Shown here one piece after another: positions 13,175 through 24,800 of a stretch of 64,000 bases of DNA. The DNA is taken from assembly GCA_007922195.1 (NCBI GenBank), contig ML682220.1:1092303-1156302 (forward strand), in the 5' to 3' direction. The first letter of the stretch is position 1. Each line of letters begins with the position of its first letter. The notes under the pieces were generated by a model. The model worked only from the letters and a program-made list of their open reading frames with translations. It made no database searches and had not been told where the DNA came from. The stretch comes from Podocnemis expansa. Lineage: Eukaryota; Chordata; Testudines; Podocnemididae. The position numbers and the translations under genes are program-made.

Positions 13175-15103
13175 GCTGTATGTGCATTGGGAACCACACC
13201 TCCCAGCAACTGTGTGAACATATCAGTAGAGTCCCCCTGGAGTGAGTGGGGCTCACCATGGATACAAGGGGTCCACCCAGGATTGAAGCCTTGGTCCCTG
13301 AATTAAATATAACTGGATTTTAAAGAGCTCCCATAATAGTAACTATTTGTCTAATACTCATGATATAAAACTCAAACTGTTGCAGCCCCAGACAGCAACC
13401 AAATGATCCATGCGCTCAGTCTGCTGCACACCAGCCCCAAGCCAGGAGAAGGCTACTAAACCTCATTAAGAGACTGATAAATATTTAATTCACGTTTTGA
13501 AGTTTCAACTTTCAAACACAGCACCACATAAAGGAAAGAGTTAACATTTTGGAATCTCCCCAAAAGTGCTACCATGTAAATAAAATAGTCACAGTGGTAG
13601 AAAGGTTTGAATAGCCATCTTCAGGCCAAGGGTGACAAGCAGCAAAGCAGCAGCATTGTTTATGGAATCTTTCCCTTGTACGTATATATTTCAGCAGAAC
13701 CTGCGTCACTCCCAATTACAACATTTATTATTGATAGACCTAGAAGTGCACTCCGCAAGACATTCTTCTTCCTGCAGAGTTTTAAAATGAAAAGCACTCC
13801 TCAGTTTAAAAAGGCAACACAAAAAAACAAAGTAAAACTACCAGACACTGGATTGTAAGCGATTTTGTTTGTAGCCCTGTCAGTTCCAGGGTATTAGACA
13901 AACAAGATGGGAGGGGTAATCTCCTTTCCTAGACCAAGGAGAGCTCTCAGTAAACTCAATCTGTCTCTCTCACCACCAGAAGTTGGTCCAGTAAGAGATA
14001 TTACTTCACCCATCATGCCTTTGCTAGACGTTTCACTGTTTGCAGAAAAATGCCAAGTTTCAGACAGGGAGACAATGAAGGAAGTAGAAGAATCCTATGC
14101 TGGGTGTTCTGAAACCAGAGCCCCAGACATGTAGCTATAAACCTAAATTTCCTAAAAGTTAACAGCAAAACTTCCATTGACTTCAACAGAGCCAGGCTTT
14201 CAACCACAAACTAAAAATTCCAAAGGGGCAAAGATCTTAACAGAGGGAATATTTTCACCAAGGAGATTTCAAATGAAAAATCTGGCTTTGATCAAAGTGG
14301 GCCTCATACAAGTGCATGGTAAGAGAGTACACTGGTTAAAAGGGTGCACATATACATATTTATTTTAGGATTGATATATTTATGTTTATTCTTGCACACA
14401 ACCACCCAAACTCAGGTATGCACATGTTTTGTGTTATCCATTCATTTTACATAACACACAACTTCTGAGGAGGAGAAACATACTAGTTACTCTATTTGTT
14501 TTGTTAACCTTTTAAGTATCCCCCCACGCCCCACCAAATGTTCTACTGAATGTACTAGAGTGTGATGTTGGTCCTACCATTAGCTGCATCAGAAAGACTG
14601 CCCCATGCATAAAGAGTGCCACAAATTTCAGTGAAGCTCTGTAGAACTCCATCAGTCCACCCACTTCCAACATACTACAGGACTGGACCCATGGGGAGAA
14701 GAATGACAAAGGGCTTTCACATTTATTCTCTCAGTAGCTTCCAAATCATGTTTGCTCGCTTTACAAGTTGAGAGAGAGTTTTTGTATCTGTGCTTCTAAC
14801 TGAACCTGGGATCAGGAAGACACGCAGTGTTCATTCTGCTTCACATTTCATCACCAGTAGTAACAATTTCATGGCAAGTATTTAACAGATCATTTGGCTG
14901 ACATACACCACAGGACAGAAGCCAGCTCACTCTTCCATAGCTGCATGGACCAGGTACTACTTAACAGTAATAAAAACTGGTATGTCAGTAAAGGAAGCAG
15001 ACCAAACTGAGACACACAGAGTTAGAAAAACATTCACTTGGTCAATTCTAGGACTTTGGCTCCAACCTCAGGACTTCATTACAAAAGGAACATCTTCCCA
15101 TTT

Positions 15104-15215
15104 TGCAGATGAAGAAATTGAAGCACAAAGAAGGGAGTAAACCTGCCCAGACCACACCAAGCCTGAACCAGAACCTTCATCTCTTGAATCAAAGTCCAGT
15201 GCCCTATCTACCAAG
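15104..15215. repeat. MIR SINE
   Basis: GCAGATGAAGAAATTGAAGCACAAAG, then CCTGCCCAGACCACACCAAG and AATCAAAGTCCAGTGCCCTA follow the MIR core order. Confidence 0.75.
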
Positions 15216-16475
15216 TCACACTTACAAAGGAATTCTCCCAGGTAACTCTCATGAAGTTACTGCATACACCAAGGCTGATTTAGACCCCATGGATGAACCA
15301 AGATTATGGAGCTGGCAGACAGAGTTCAGGACAAAATGCCTGGGACTGAATGACAGGGAGGACTAAGCACCTGCCACAACCTGGAAAATGTTGAGAAACA
15401 CAAACACTCTGCAACTGGAATGGGGGAAAAACAAGATCACTACAGTGTCTATAGCATCATCACAGCAGTAGTACAGAAGAAGTCTGCACTAGGTGGGAAG
15501 GTCTCTGGAAAAGGTAACGTCTCATCAAGAGTTATACACACAATATTAAAAACACGCTAGATGGAAAGAATATCACAACACATGAAAAGATGAAATCTAG
15601 CATAAGCTCATGAAAATGAGGCAGCTCAAGAAAAAAAAACGAAGACTTTCCTATAATGTGACTATCTCAGATGGGGAACATTCTATTGTCTTCACTGGAT
15701 TATGCATTCATTTCTAAATGGACCATAATAATCTTAGCAGTAATTATAACATCCCTCTGTTTATCAGCAAGTTTATACCCGGATTGTCTTTAGCATCTGA
15801 CTTCTCACTAAGCTCAGTCTTCTATTATATTCCGGGGCTACATACTATTCCAATCCCCCTAAACAACCAGCACCCACAAAACAAAGTCCTAATACCCAGA
15901 TATTTTTTAAAGTATAGAAATAGCTGTCAGAAGGACGCAGTGGTGACATTACTGATTTATGAAAAAGCCAATCAAAAATAGTACTGCCAAGCAAACCAGT
16001 AGCATGTGTCTGTTAAGGTCCTCTGTAAGAAATACTTGCTGGTGACTAGCACGACATCCTAACAGACCCTGTCAATTCAAGCCATGTAAAAACAAAGTCT
16101 GACTGAATCAGATGTGTTTCAATTCCTCTATGAACCAGAAAGGTGCTACTGGCAATATATTACCAACTGTTCTTCTTGCTAGCCAATCTCTTACTGAGAT
16201 GCAATCAAAAACTGCTATCTATAGGTTATTAGTAAAACATTTACTAAAATATGGGTCTGACAGCCTTAGGTGGCCATTGACACTGGTGCCACATGAGTGT
16301 AAAATACTACTATTCTGGTTTGGTGACATTTTACTCATTTCGCACAGGTGTAAATGGCTATGCAAGGTGGAAAGCAGCGGAGAATTCAGGCCCTTATATT
16401 TGACAACAAGTTATTCACACCATTAAAAAGAATTAACTCCAGGTTTGGGTCAGAGGACAAAAGTCTGTAGGAAAT

Positions 16476-16594
16476 TCTAAAGGGGTAGTCCTGTTAGTCT
16501 AGTTCAGCAAAACAAACAGGGAATCCTGTGGCACTTAAAGACTAACGAAAGCTCATATGATTAATAAACGTTAGTCTTTTAAGTGCCACAGGAC
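16476..16594. repeat. palindromic repeat copy with 12-bp target duplication
   Basis: The head AAGGGGTAGTCCTGTTAGTC through TGTGGCACTTAAAGACTAAC is followed by the inverted GTTAGTCTTTTAAGTGCCACAGGAC. Perfect TCTGTAGGAAAT duplications lie at 16464-16475 and 16595-16606. Confidence 0.85.
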
Positions 16595-17204
16595 TCTGTA
16601 GGAAATGTTTCAGACAGTTCTTTAAAATACTCTGCTCAGCTCATAACTACTGTGGCCTGATGTTCCATGTGGAAAAGAACAACTCCTATCTTGGCTTTCA
16701 TCTGATTATAGAAACATCAGAGAGCCCAGCAGAGCAACACAACCACATGGCTTCAGGCCAGGCATTTTCTGTTTCAAATGCTGCTCTGAGGGCTCCTGCT
16801 GCCATTGACAGGGGAAAAGAAGAAAGCAATATGAATCATATTTCTCAACTTCAATGTGAACTGCTCTACACAATGGTGAGAAGCATGACAAATACATTGA
16901 ATTACTTGTACAATGCCATTCTGAGTGTGCTGGGTCTCATATGCAACAATTTATAGTTCAATAGCCAGCAAGAACTCTTTTACACTAGTGACAGCCAGAA
17001 AATTGCAAGGAATGGAGATCAAACCTATGCTTATTCATCAACATGAGAGTGATAAGGGAAACCAGTTTTAAAGGTCTTTTGTTTTATTTATTCAATTTGT
17101 AATTAAAGGCTATGGATCAGAGCACAAAAGAAAATCACAAAGCCATGGGCAAATAGTACCTGAAGCAGTTTAAAGCCTATGTCAGAACACCAGTTATATT
17201 AGAC

Positions 17205-17415
17205 CAGAGGTCTCAAACGCAAACCACCACAAGGGCTGCATGAGGATTAATACAGGTCCACGTGAGGACTAGTACATTAGCCCAAAGGCTGCACCACTGA
17301 AACCTTTTCATACAATGATACTGCAAATATCGGTAACAATAGCGTTGTTGCAGGCCACAGGAAATAGCTTTAGGGGCTGCATGCGGCCCGCAGGCCAGGT
17401 GTTTGAGAACCACCA
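17205..17415. mobile_element. hAT MITE (CAGGGGTCTCAAAC family), old copy
   Basis: It shares GGCTGCACCACTGAAACCTTTTCATACAATGATA and CAAATATCGGTAA with 30488. The ends are degraded. The probable flanks TATTAGAC/CACTAGGA match partly. Confidence 0.7.
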
Positions 17416-17606
17416 CACTAGGACACATACTCTAATACAGGGGTCTCAATCAGGGTATGCAGCAGTCTTCTGATGGTTACATCAGCTCATCCAGATAGCT
17501 GCACAGTTTTACAACAGGCTACACAGAGAACACTAACAAAGTGCTAGTTTAATATAAACTAAACTTTTATATACGGACAGTGACTGCTTTATACTGCTCT
17601 ATATAT

Positions 17607-18009
17607 CAGGGGTGGCCAAACTGTGGCTCGCGAGCCAAATGTGGCTTTTACAGGTAAAATATAGCTCATGGAGCCCTCTACACCCCTTCCATTCTCTGCC
17701 TACCAGACTAGCATAGGGAGTTTGGGGCTTCAGCCCTGTGGGCTGGATAGTAGAGCTCAGAGCTTCTGCTCTGTGGGAGGGGGGCACCTGTCAAGGCTTA
17801 GGGCTTCTGCCCTCTGGGGTCTGCCTGCTGCAGCTTAGCCCTGCAGAGAGGGTGGTTCTTGGAGTTTCTGACCAGTGGAGCATGGCTGCTGAAGCCCCAA
17901 GCCCCGCCACAGGGCTAAAGCCCTAAGGCCCAGCAGGCACATCCCAGCTCTCAAATGTCCAAAGATTACTGAATGCAACTCAGAGAGTCAGTAAGGTTGG
18001 CCAGCCCAG
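17607..18009. mobile_element. hAT MITE (CAGGGGTGGCCAAAC family)
   Basis: The element runs CAGGGGTGGCCAAACTGTGG...GTTGGCCAGCCCAG with perfect duplications CTATATAT (17599-17606 and 18010-18017). The interior repeats GGGCTTCxGCCCT motifs. Confidence 0.88.
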
Positions 18010-18017
18010 CTATATAT

Positions 18018-20460
18018 CATACACTGAAATCCAAGTACAATATTTATGTTCCAATGGATTTATTTTATACTTACAGGTAACAATGAGAAAGTCAGCTATT
18101 TTTCAGTAATAGTGTGCTGTGACACTTCTGTATGTTTATGTCTAACTTGCTAAGCAAGTAGTTTTTAAGGGAGGAGAAACTTGGGAGTATGCAAGACAGA
18201 CTCTGGAAAGGGGTATTGAAGTCTGGAAAGATTGAGAGCCATTCTCCTACAGTACTTCCCAATCCCAACCCCTCCAGAGTTGATTTGCCAATGCACATGA
18301 CAGTCCTACAAGAATGGCCATGTTACTAAATGCAGAGGCGAGCCAGCCCTACAATATATTTCATTTAACACAACAGCTTTTTCACTTGTCAGACTGCTGA
18401 CTCATTACTAAAAGCTTTGCAGAATGATCAAAGCATTTCACCTACAGCAGGGTGCAGCATGGTCGGGTCCTGTCACACACAAAAAATTTCTACTTTGGGC
18501 CAAGTTAAAATAAATGCACCACATTACAAAAAAAAACCAAACAAACAAACAACCAACCAAACAAACCACAGGCTCAATGCTCCTGTGTACAAGCTCTTCT
18601 CAATGCAATATGTGGAGAAAGTGCAGTCAGCAGCTTCCCGATCCTGTGCCAGAACTGGTCTCAGTTAGAGCAGCTCAGGGGCTGCTTTAGCTTATGCAAG
18701 GAGCGGCTTCATGTACCAGAGCTCCAGCCCTGCAACCACCCTCAACACATCCCCTATGAATCCAGCCAGATTAAATTTCCTGAGCCATGCAAAATAACTA
18801 GATCATACTGGAGAATCTGGCCTCTTGTCTTCAATGCAATTGCCATAATAATAATTTAAAGAGAGATCTTGTCCTCTCAAGAACAAAAATAATGAAGTAA
18901 ATACATCTGAAAATTGCTCCTGACATAAAGCAATGACATGAGCACTTACCTCTAAAATATTTTGCTAAGACAGTAGAAAGGAAACTCAACAATGTCACAA
19001 AAAGCTCTTTACTATGGGCTAATTTTTTTTCAAATGCTATTTGCCGAGAAAACTTGACCCAGCTAATTTTATCTTCCAAAAATAATTTAAAAAATTCAAA
19101 ATGAACTTTTATTCTTCCTGGTCTTTAATCTCTATTTCCATAAATGCTGATTCCATGCAAAGAACCAAGCAAACCTTATTTAATATCAAAATGTTCCTCA
19201 GTCTCTTGTATAAACTTTTGCTCTAAAAAGACATTTAACTACTAAAGCAGAGGCTTTCAGAGTTGACTGTGAGGAGGAGTTCAGCTGTCACTGACAATCT
19301 ACATCTCTGTTTAAATTTCACATGACACAGCCAAGGACTGGGGGAGAGGATAACACTTCCAAGTATGTTTTCAAAGGGTGTGTCAAAATATTGTGCAACA
19401 GAACCAAGAACATCAACTGGTTATGGTATCAAGATTACATACAACTTCATGTGAGTACAAGCAAATGTGGGTTCTGAATGTGTGAGAGTTAAATAGTAAT
19501 TAAAGGCATGAAGAGGGCAGAAAATAAAGTTAGCTAGAACATGTCAGCTACTATAGTGATCAGAAATAAAAAAGGACAGGAAGGCAAGCACAGGATGAGA
19601 GGAGAAAGCAAAACAAGTACAAGTTCAATCCACATCCAAACACCCAGTGTGTTGAGGAATGGTGAACAAGCACTACTCAAAACCAGAAAGAGAACAAGGG
19701 AATAGAGAAAATTGCTTAAATTTGAGATGGTAAATTGAAAGAGTAGCTGAAATGTAGAAATAAAGGGCTCGATTTTGCACCAGATTCTCCTGTCACATTA
19801 GTTTTACAGAAGTATAACCGTATTTATTCCAGTTGAATTACTTCTGATTTACACCATGAGGTCACAATCTCCCTTCTACAATGTCAAAGAGAATCTCTGT
19901 TCATGCATGGACATTTTTCTCCAAATTAGGATGCAAGTCTATATCAAACAGAAACAAGTACAATTTCACACCTGTCAAATTACAGTGAAAAGTAACTTGG
20001 TTACTGATTATCAGCATCAGAAAGCAAAGATCGTTGTCCTTTTTCTGAGCCATGCAATTAAAAAAAAAACCACAAGCATAGCAGGGCAACAAACCAAGAC
20101 AAAGACAAGAAAGCAAGACAAATAAACAAAGAGCACACAATACAGTCGCTGAAAACCTGTCAAAAGTCAAGACCCAGAGAAAGAAGATGCCCAGGACTGG
20201 TCTACTGTTTTGTCATGGAGGGTTAGTAATAAGCAGCAGAAAAAGACAGGATCAGGTGTGCTCTTTGGAAGTCTCACTAAGGCTAGCAGGGCTCAAGCAA
20301 ATTGTGGTACTGCTGTAACTTCAACCCCTTTAGGAATAAAAAGATACGGTTACTCCAAATATAATCCCAGAAAACAAGTCACTTTGCCACCTTCAGTGTC
20401 AGAGGACAAGCACAGTGATGGTAGATGACTACTAGAACACATGTACACTGAGTGGTACAC
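18018..20460. other. no gene recognised
   Basis: AT-rich with one CAAA tract. Frames are short and lack motifs. Confidence 0.5.
18526..18568. repeat. (CAAA)n simple repeat
   Basis: Tandem ACAA and CCAA units form an A-rich low-complexity tract. Confidence 0.85.
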
Positions 20461-20905
20461 AAATGAACCAGAAGCAGACTCAAGATTAGGAGACTAGATG
20501 TCAAAGCCAAGGAAGAGAGCCAGAGGCAGGAATCAGAGTGCAGTCTTAGACCAGGTTAGCTAGAGTGAGGCAAGGCTAGGTCCAAGGTAGGAGCAGGAGC
20601 TAAGACAGCCATGGATAAAAGCACTGAGCAGACAGCTACAGATGATATTAAGAGCAGGTGTGCTAAATCCCTCAGTCAGTTGAGTGGCTTGGCCAATCAG
20701 GTGACTGAAATGGGATCCAGCTGCACTTAGACTGCCTGCAGATTAAGCTAGCATGTAAACTGACAGGACTCCGTTCTCCAAGGGAACCTCCCACAGGTTC
20801 CAGTATTGAACTCGCCAAGATACATTTAGTGAAACTCATACAGCAGAACTAGAGCATGAATATTTTCCATTGGCTCCCAGGACTGTTTGTCCAGACCATA
20901 ACACT
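20461..20905 (-). mobile_element. LTR-like segment beside the gypsy remnant
   Basis: This block resembles 24361-24800 over much of its length. Shared blocks include GAGTGAGGCAA, AGGAGCAG, a CAGCxGCACTT block and CCAGATTAAGC-like sequence, at roughly 60-65% identity by eye. Its position directly after the integrase tail (minus strand) suggests a 3' LTR. The divergence is too great to claim the two blocks are a pair from a single insertion. Confidence 0.4.
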
Positions 20906-20940
20906 CCCAAGTCCACTAGGTGCTGTAGTGTTTCCTGAAC

Positions 20941-21215
20941 TGGATTGTTGAGAATCAAGAATTTGCTGAAACAAATATTCCTCCTGATCCTGGTTGGTGC
21001 CTGGAAGAGATGGCATTGTAGACTGCGTTCAAAAAGGATTCACAGCGTAAAGCTTCAGTGGGTAAATCCTGAGGGACTCAGGCCACTGGAACCTGAATGC
21101 CATTGGATCAACCCATTCTCGAACTTTAAATGGATACAGATGTTAGTGATCTGCCTTAATGGACAGGCATGTTGACCTAAGATTCTGAGTGGACAACCAA
21201 ACCTTGTCCCCTATA
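20941..21215 (-). pseudogene. Ty3/gypsy integrase C-terminus, decayed
   Basis: The minus-strand translation from about 21215 reads GDKVWLSTQNLRS, then FRFQWPESLRIYPLKLY, then QQILDSQ. These match the order of the gypsy integrase tail: VWLS..NL, INPVAFRLQLPxSLRIHPVFHVSLLKP, and the chromodomain-adjacent EEILDSR. Stops and substitutions interrupt the frame. Upstream parts of pol are not recognisable. An LTR-like block lies just downstream on the minus strand, as expected for the 3' end. Confidence 0.65.
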
Positions 21216-21855
21216 TGAAGGTTAGGGGCAGCCTGGTGGTACTGGTCACCATGGTGTTTGTAAGCCTTCTTAGCACATGTCAGTTATTTGTTCAATTCTC
21301 AGTGACAAGCAGAGATGGGAAGTTAAATCTGCATCAGCAGGTACCAGATGTCAGAAGGAAACTGAGGATGAAAACCACAATTGGTGAAGAAGGGGCTTTG
21401 GTGAGCGGAGAAGTGTTGGATTCTGGATAGTTGTCACTAGACTAGTACCAGCAGCCAAATCTTGCACTTGGATACTGGAAGGGGGGGAAGAATACCAGCC
21501 TAACCCAATCTTGTCTAAGGAGCCTAGGACTTCATGTTTTCCCAAAAAGGATGCAGGTCAGGCCTTTATGGGGCATTCTGATACAAAGGATCCAGGTTCT
21601 CCCGGTATGGGCATAAACCAGCCCTTCATGCATCAATTTTTCTCAACATCAGAAAATCAAGGCTGGGCTCAGTCAATTAAAATGAGCTTGGCCAGTGACT
21701 GGTGACCAGGAGTCTGGCGCCAGCAAGGCACAGCAGTTGATGAGCTGGAGTCTGGCACACAGGCATGAAGCTGAGGAATATCATTCTTGACAGCACTCTG
21801 TCAAACACAGTTTAATTAGAATCAGCAAGGCCTGGTGAGGACCCACCTGTGCCAA

Positions 21856-23274
21856 CTAGTCTTTGATTTCTCTGTTGAGGCCAAGCCAGAAGTTGTAATG
21901 CTGCATACCCTCCTCTCCCTGGGTGTTATAAATGGTGACGTTGGCCAGTGCTAGGAGGAGGTTGACAAGGAGATACTGTGACTTTGTGTGGCCACCAATA
22001 GAGTGTGTGTAAAGGAATAAGTCTAGGGAAAAGTGCAGCCAGAACCTCAATAAGAGGCTCTGGAGGGGTCAGAACAGAGGCTGCAGCCTGGCACACTCAA
22101 GGTACACATACACCAGGGTCTACCTCATGCCGCATAAAGAGCAGATATAGGGTAAATTACACCAGGTACGTACCCATGCTCATGGCTCCATGGAGGAGGC
22201 ACCCACTGATGTCCCCAGCAAGCTGTGGGGTCAAGGTGGAATAGAGGCTGGTACACCAGGGGTCCTTGGCCCCCACCAATGGTATTAGATCCTGCCATTT
22301 GGTATCTGGGTGGGCCACAAGGGTAAGGAAGTGAAGTGTGAGGAGCTTGAGAGTGTATACGTGGTCCATAGGCATGGTTTTGAAACAAACCATCTGCAAA
22401 TCTAGCAGCCAGCTTGGTGCATGGGGGGAACTGGCCAGGTGAGCTCATAGCTTCAGGGCTTGATGAAAAAGTCTAAGAAGGGGTGGAGGTGAAGCATCCT
22501 CTCACAGGATTTGCTCTCTGAACAGCAGAAGGCAAGGCTGCTTTCAACTTCTGGAGTATGTGTTGGGGGTTCAAAGGGTGGAAAGCCCCATGCATTGAAC
22601 TAGCACCTGGGGATCCACTCACTCTCCTTGGTCACAGTCCAGGAGATCTCTGACTTGGTGACACCTGCTAAGACTAGCCTCTGTTGCACCAAGGGGCCTC
22701 TGCCACCTGCACACTGAGTTGAAGGCTGTGTAGCAAGAGCTCTGCAAAGAGGTCCTCCCCCTTGGTGACTGCAACAGACCTCAAGGCTGAGACTTGCCTC
22801 CAGGTCCAGAGGAGGTCTTGGTAAAAGACCAGCAGCTAAGAAGAATCTCATGGAAGACCTCTCGGGTGGTGATAAAGGAGCTGACAGTCATATTGGAGAC
22901 CTTGGAGACAGAAAAGCTGTGTATTATGTTGCTCCACACACCTATGTTGCTCTACCTGCACCAGAAAGAAGTCTCTGCTGAGCCTGGAGGCAGAAGATGT
23001 GGACCTGCCTGTGGATATAGCACAGAGCTTGCTCTCCTTCCTCCAGGAGGAGACACAGGATCTCCTCAGAGACCCAGTACAGTCCAGGCCAAAAGAACTC
23101 CAGAACTGACTTCTGGAGGTAAGCCAGGAAACTCAGGGGAGGGAACAGGGTGTTGAGGCAGAGCCAGAGCAGGGAAAGGACCAGCTGGTTGAGGACCAGC
23201 ACCCTCACCCAAAGGGAAAGACACCATAGCAGTCCCATCCAGCTCTGCAGCCGCCCAATGACTGTTCCCTCCAA
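21856..23274 (-). pseudogene. Tx1-like LINE ORF2, decayed C-terminal half
   Basis: Several minus-strand fragments are collinear. The first (23274-22942) has VLVLNQLVLSLLW and SVLEFFWPGLYWVSEEIL. The next (22851-22600) has QRLVLAGVTKS. Then comes LYSTLTPQLAGDISGCLLHG (about 22250). The last (22050-21856) has RFWLHFSLDLF and LLVNLLLALANVTIY. Their order matches the C-terminal third of the large reptile LINE ORF2 usually annotated as Tx1-like (L1 superfamily). Frameshifts and stops separate the fragments. The endonuclease and catalytic RT core are not seen. It lies inside or next to the gypsy remnant, on the same strand. Confidence 0.65.
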
Positions 23275-24360
23275 ATCTTACCAGTTCTCATCTGGTGAGG
23301 GATAGATAGTGGAAAGGCAGATGCAGGGGTTCAAGTAAGCTGGAATGTCCTGGGATTGCATCTCAGGGCCCACAAATTTGGGGGGCTAGAGTTCTGGGAC
23401 CCTAAAAAATAGAAAAATCAGGTAGAACACATGTTCTGCCCTGCCCTGCCCTACCCTGGGAGCTGTGGCCAGGCTGGAGGAGTTTTCAGATCTCCCACCT
23501 TGAGGATCCTCAGGGTGGGAGCAGCCTGGTCAGGAACCATGAGCAGTCACTGAGTCCAGTCTTCTGTACTCATCCCAGGACCATGTACCATCTTGGGGGG
23601 ACGGGGGTGCAGGGGACAGTGTGTGAAGCCAGGATGAGAGTAGGGGGGCAAAGGAGGCAGCATGTGAGGCAGTGTGTGAGGGGCAGTGTGTGAGGCCAGG
23701 ATCTGGGCTAAGGGGGTGGCAGAGGCAGAGTATGAGGCCGGGATCGAGGTCAGGGAAGTGTAGAAGGGTGGAGGTGTGAAGCAGTATGTGATGCCAGGAT
23801 CAGTATTTTTATGGAGTGATAAACATATTTTTATGGAGAAATAACTGAAGGATATGGTACTGGGAAGTGGTTGGCAAATGCCTGTCTGGGCTGGGGCCCG
23901 CACGAAATGGGCCTGAACAGACCAGCACATGCATGAAGGGGGCCCAGAGATTAGGAGGGTTCCGGGGCCTTGCAAATTATACTTTAATCACTGGGCAGAA
24001 CTTGCCCAGACAGACTGGCGGACCTGCGCTCCATAGCACGGCTTGAAGCATGGTTGGCAGGAGGGAGCTCGCCAGCCACCCAGCCACTACCATCAGGCCA
24101 GAACGCTTGACCTTGTTGACCAAGGCAGAGGAGGCTGTCAAGCAGACAGTCAGGGTTGGAGCTGAAGGGCAGCAACAGGAGCCTGCAAGTTCTACACAGT
24201 GCACACTATCTCTGAGAGGGAGATGTCTGTTTGGTAGCATCTATGCTGGCAGAGACTGGGGGTCCTTTTCTCCTGATAGAGTCCATTTGGCAGGCTGTTC
24301 AGACTGTTAGGGACTATCTGGGATGCAGATGGTCATCCCTAACAATCAGAGCAGGAATCT
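23275..24360. other. retroelement-flanking sequence with a degenerate GTGTGAGG repeat
   Basis: 23600-23800 repeats GCAGTGTGTGAGGxxAGGATC loosely in tandem. The minus frame of 142 codons here is low complexity. The rest is unassigned. Confidence 0.4.
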
Positions 24361-24800
24361 CTAGCCAGAGGCAAGGGCCACAGTTGGACTCAAAGCTCAG
24401 GGTCAGAGGTCAGATACAAGAGCCAAAGTCAGGAAATAGTGCTGAGGTTCAGAACAGGGTCACCTGGAGTGAGGCAATGCAGGAGTGGGACCAGGAGCAG
24501 AGCTCGATCCAATTCTGGGAACAAGCAAATGTGGGAACTATCACAGATATGGGCAAATACTTAGAGCAGTCAATACCCTGCGGCTGATCTTAAGAATGGG
24601 TCTACAAATTCCCTCGACTCATCAGGCAGTTCAAATGAGGCCCAGCCGCACTTGTTAGACTTTCTCCAGATTAAGCCAGAAAGTAAGCAAGCTAGCTGCT
24701 CATCCCTGCTCCCACACCTTCTCTGTGCAGAAATTCTTCTAAACTGTTGCCAAAATATTGGTCTGGACACCACACCTCCTCCCCTTGACCACTTTGGCTT
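24361..24800 (-). mobile_element. second LTR-like segment
   Basis: This is the related counterpart of 20461-20905. It ends with TTGGTCTGGACACCACACCT, comparable to TTGTCCAGACCATAACACTC in the other copy. It may be the 5' LTR of the same heavily deleted gypsy element or a member of a related family. Confidence 0.35.

Larger units (their letters stand above)
12120..17196. other. repeats and unassigned sequence
   Basis: It contains a dispersed repeat (13028), a MIR (15104) and a palindromic repeat (16476). The block 12765-13020 has GTCCACACTGCAGC and CAGTGTCCACAC near its ends and may be an old MITE. Nothing else stands out. Confidence 0.45.
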
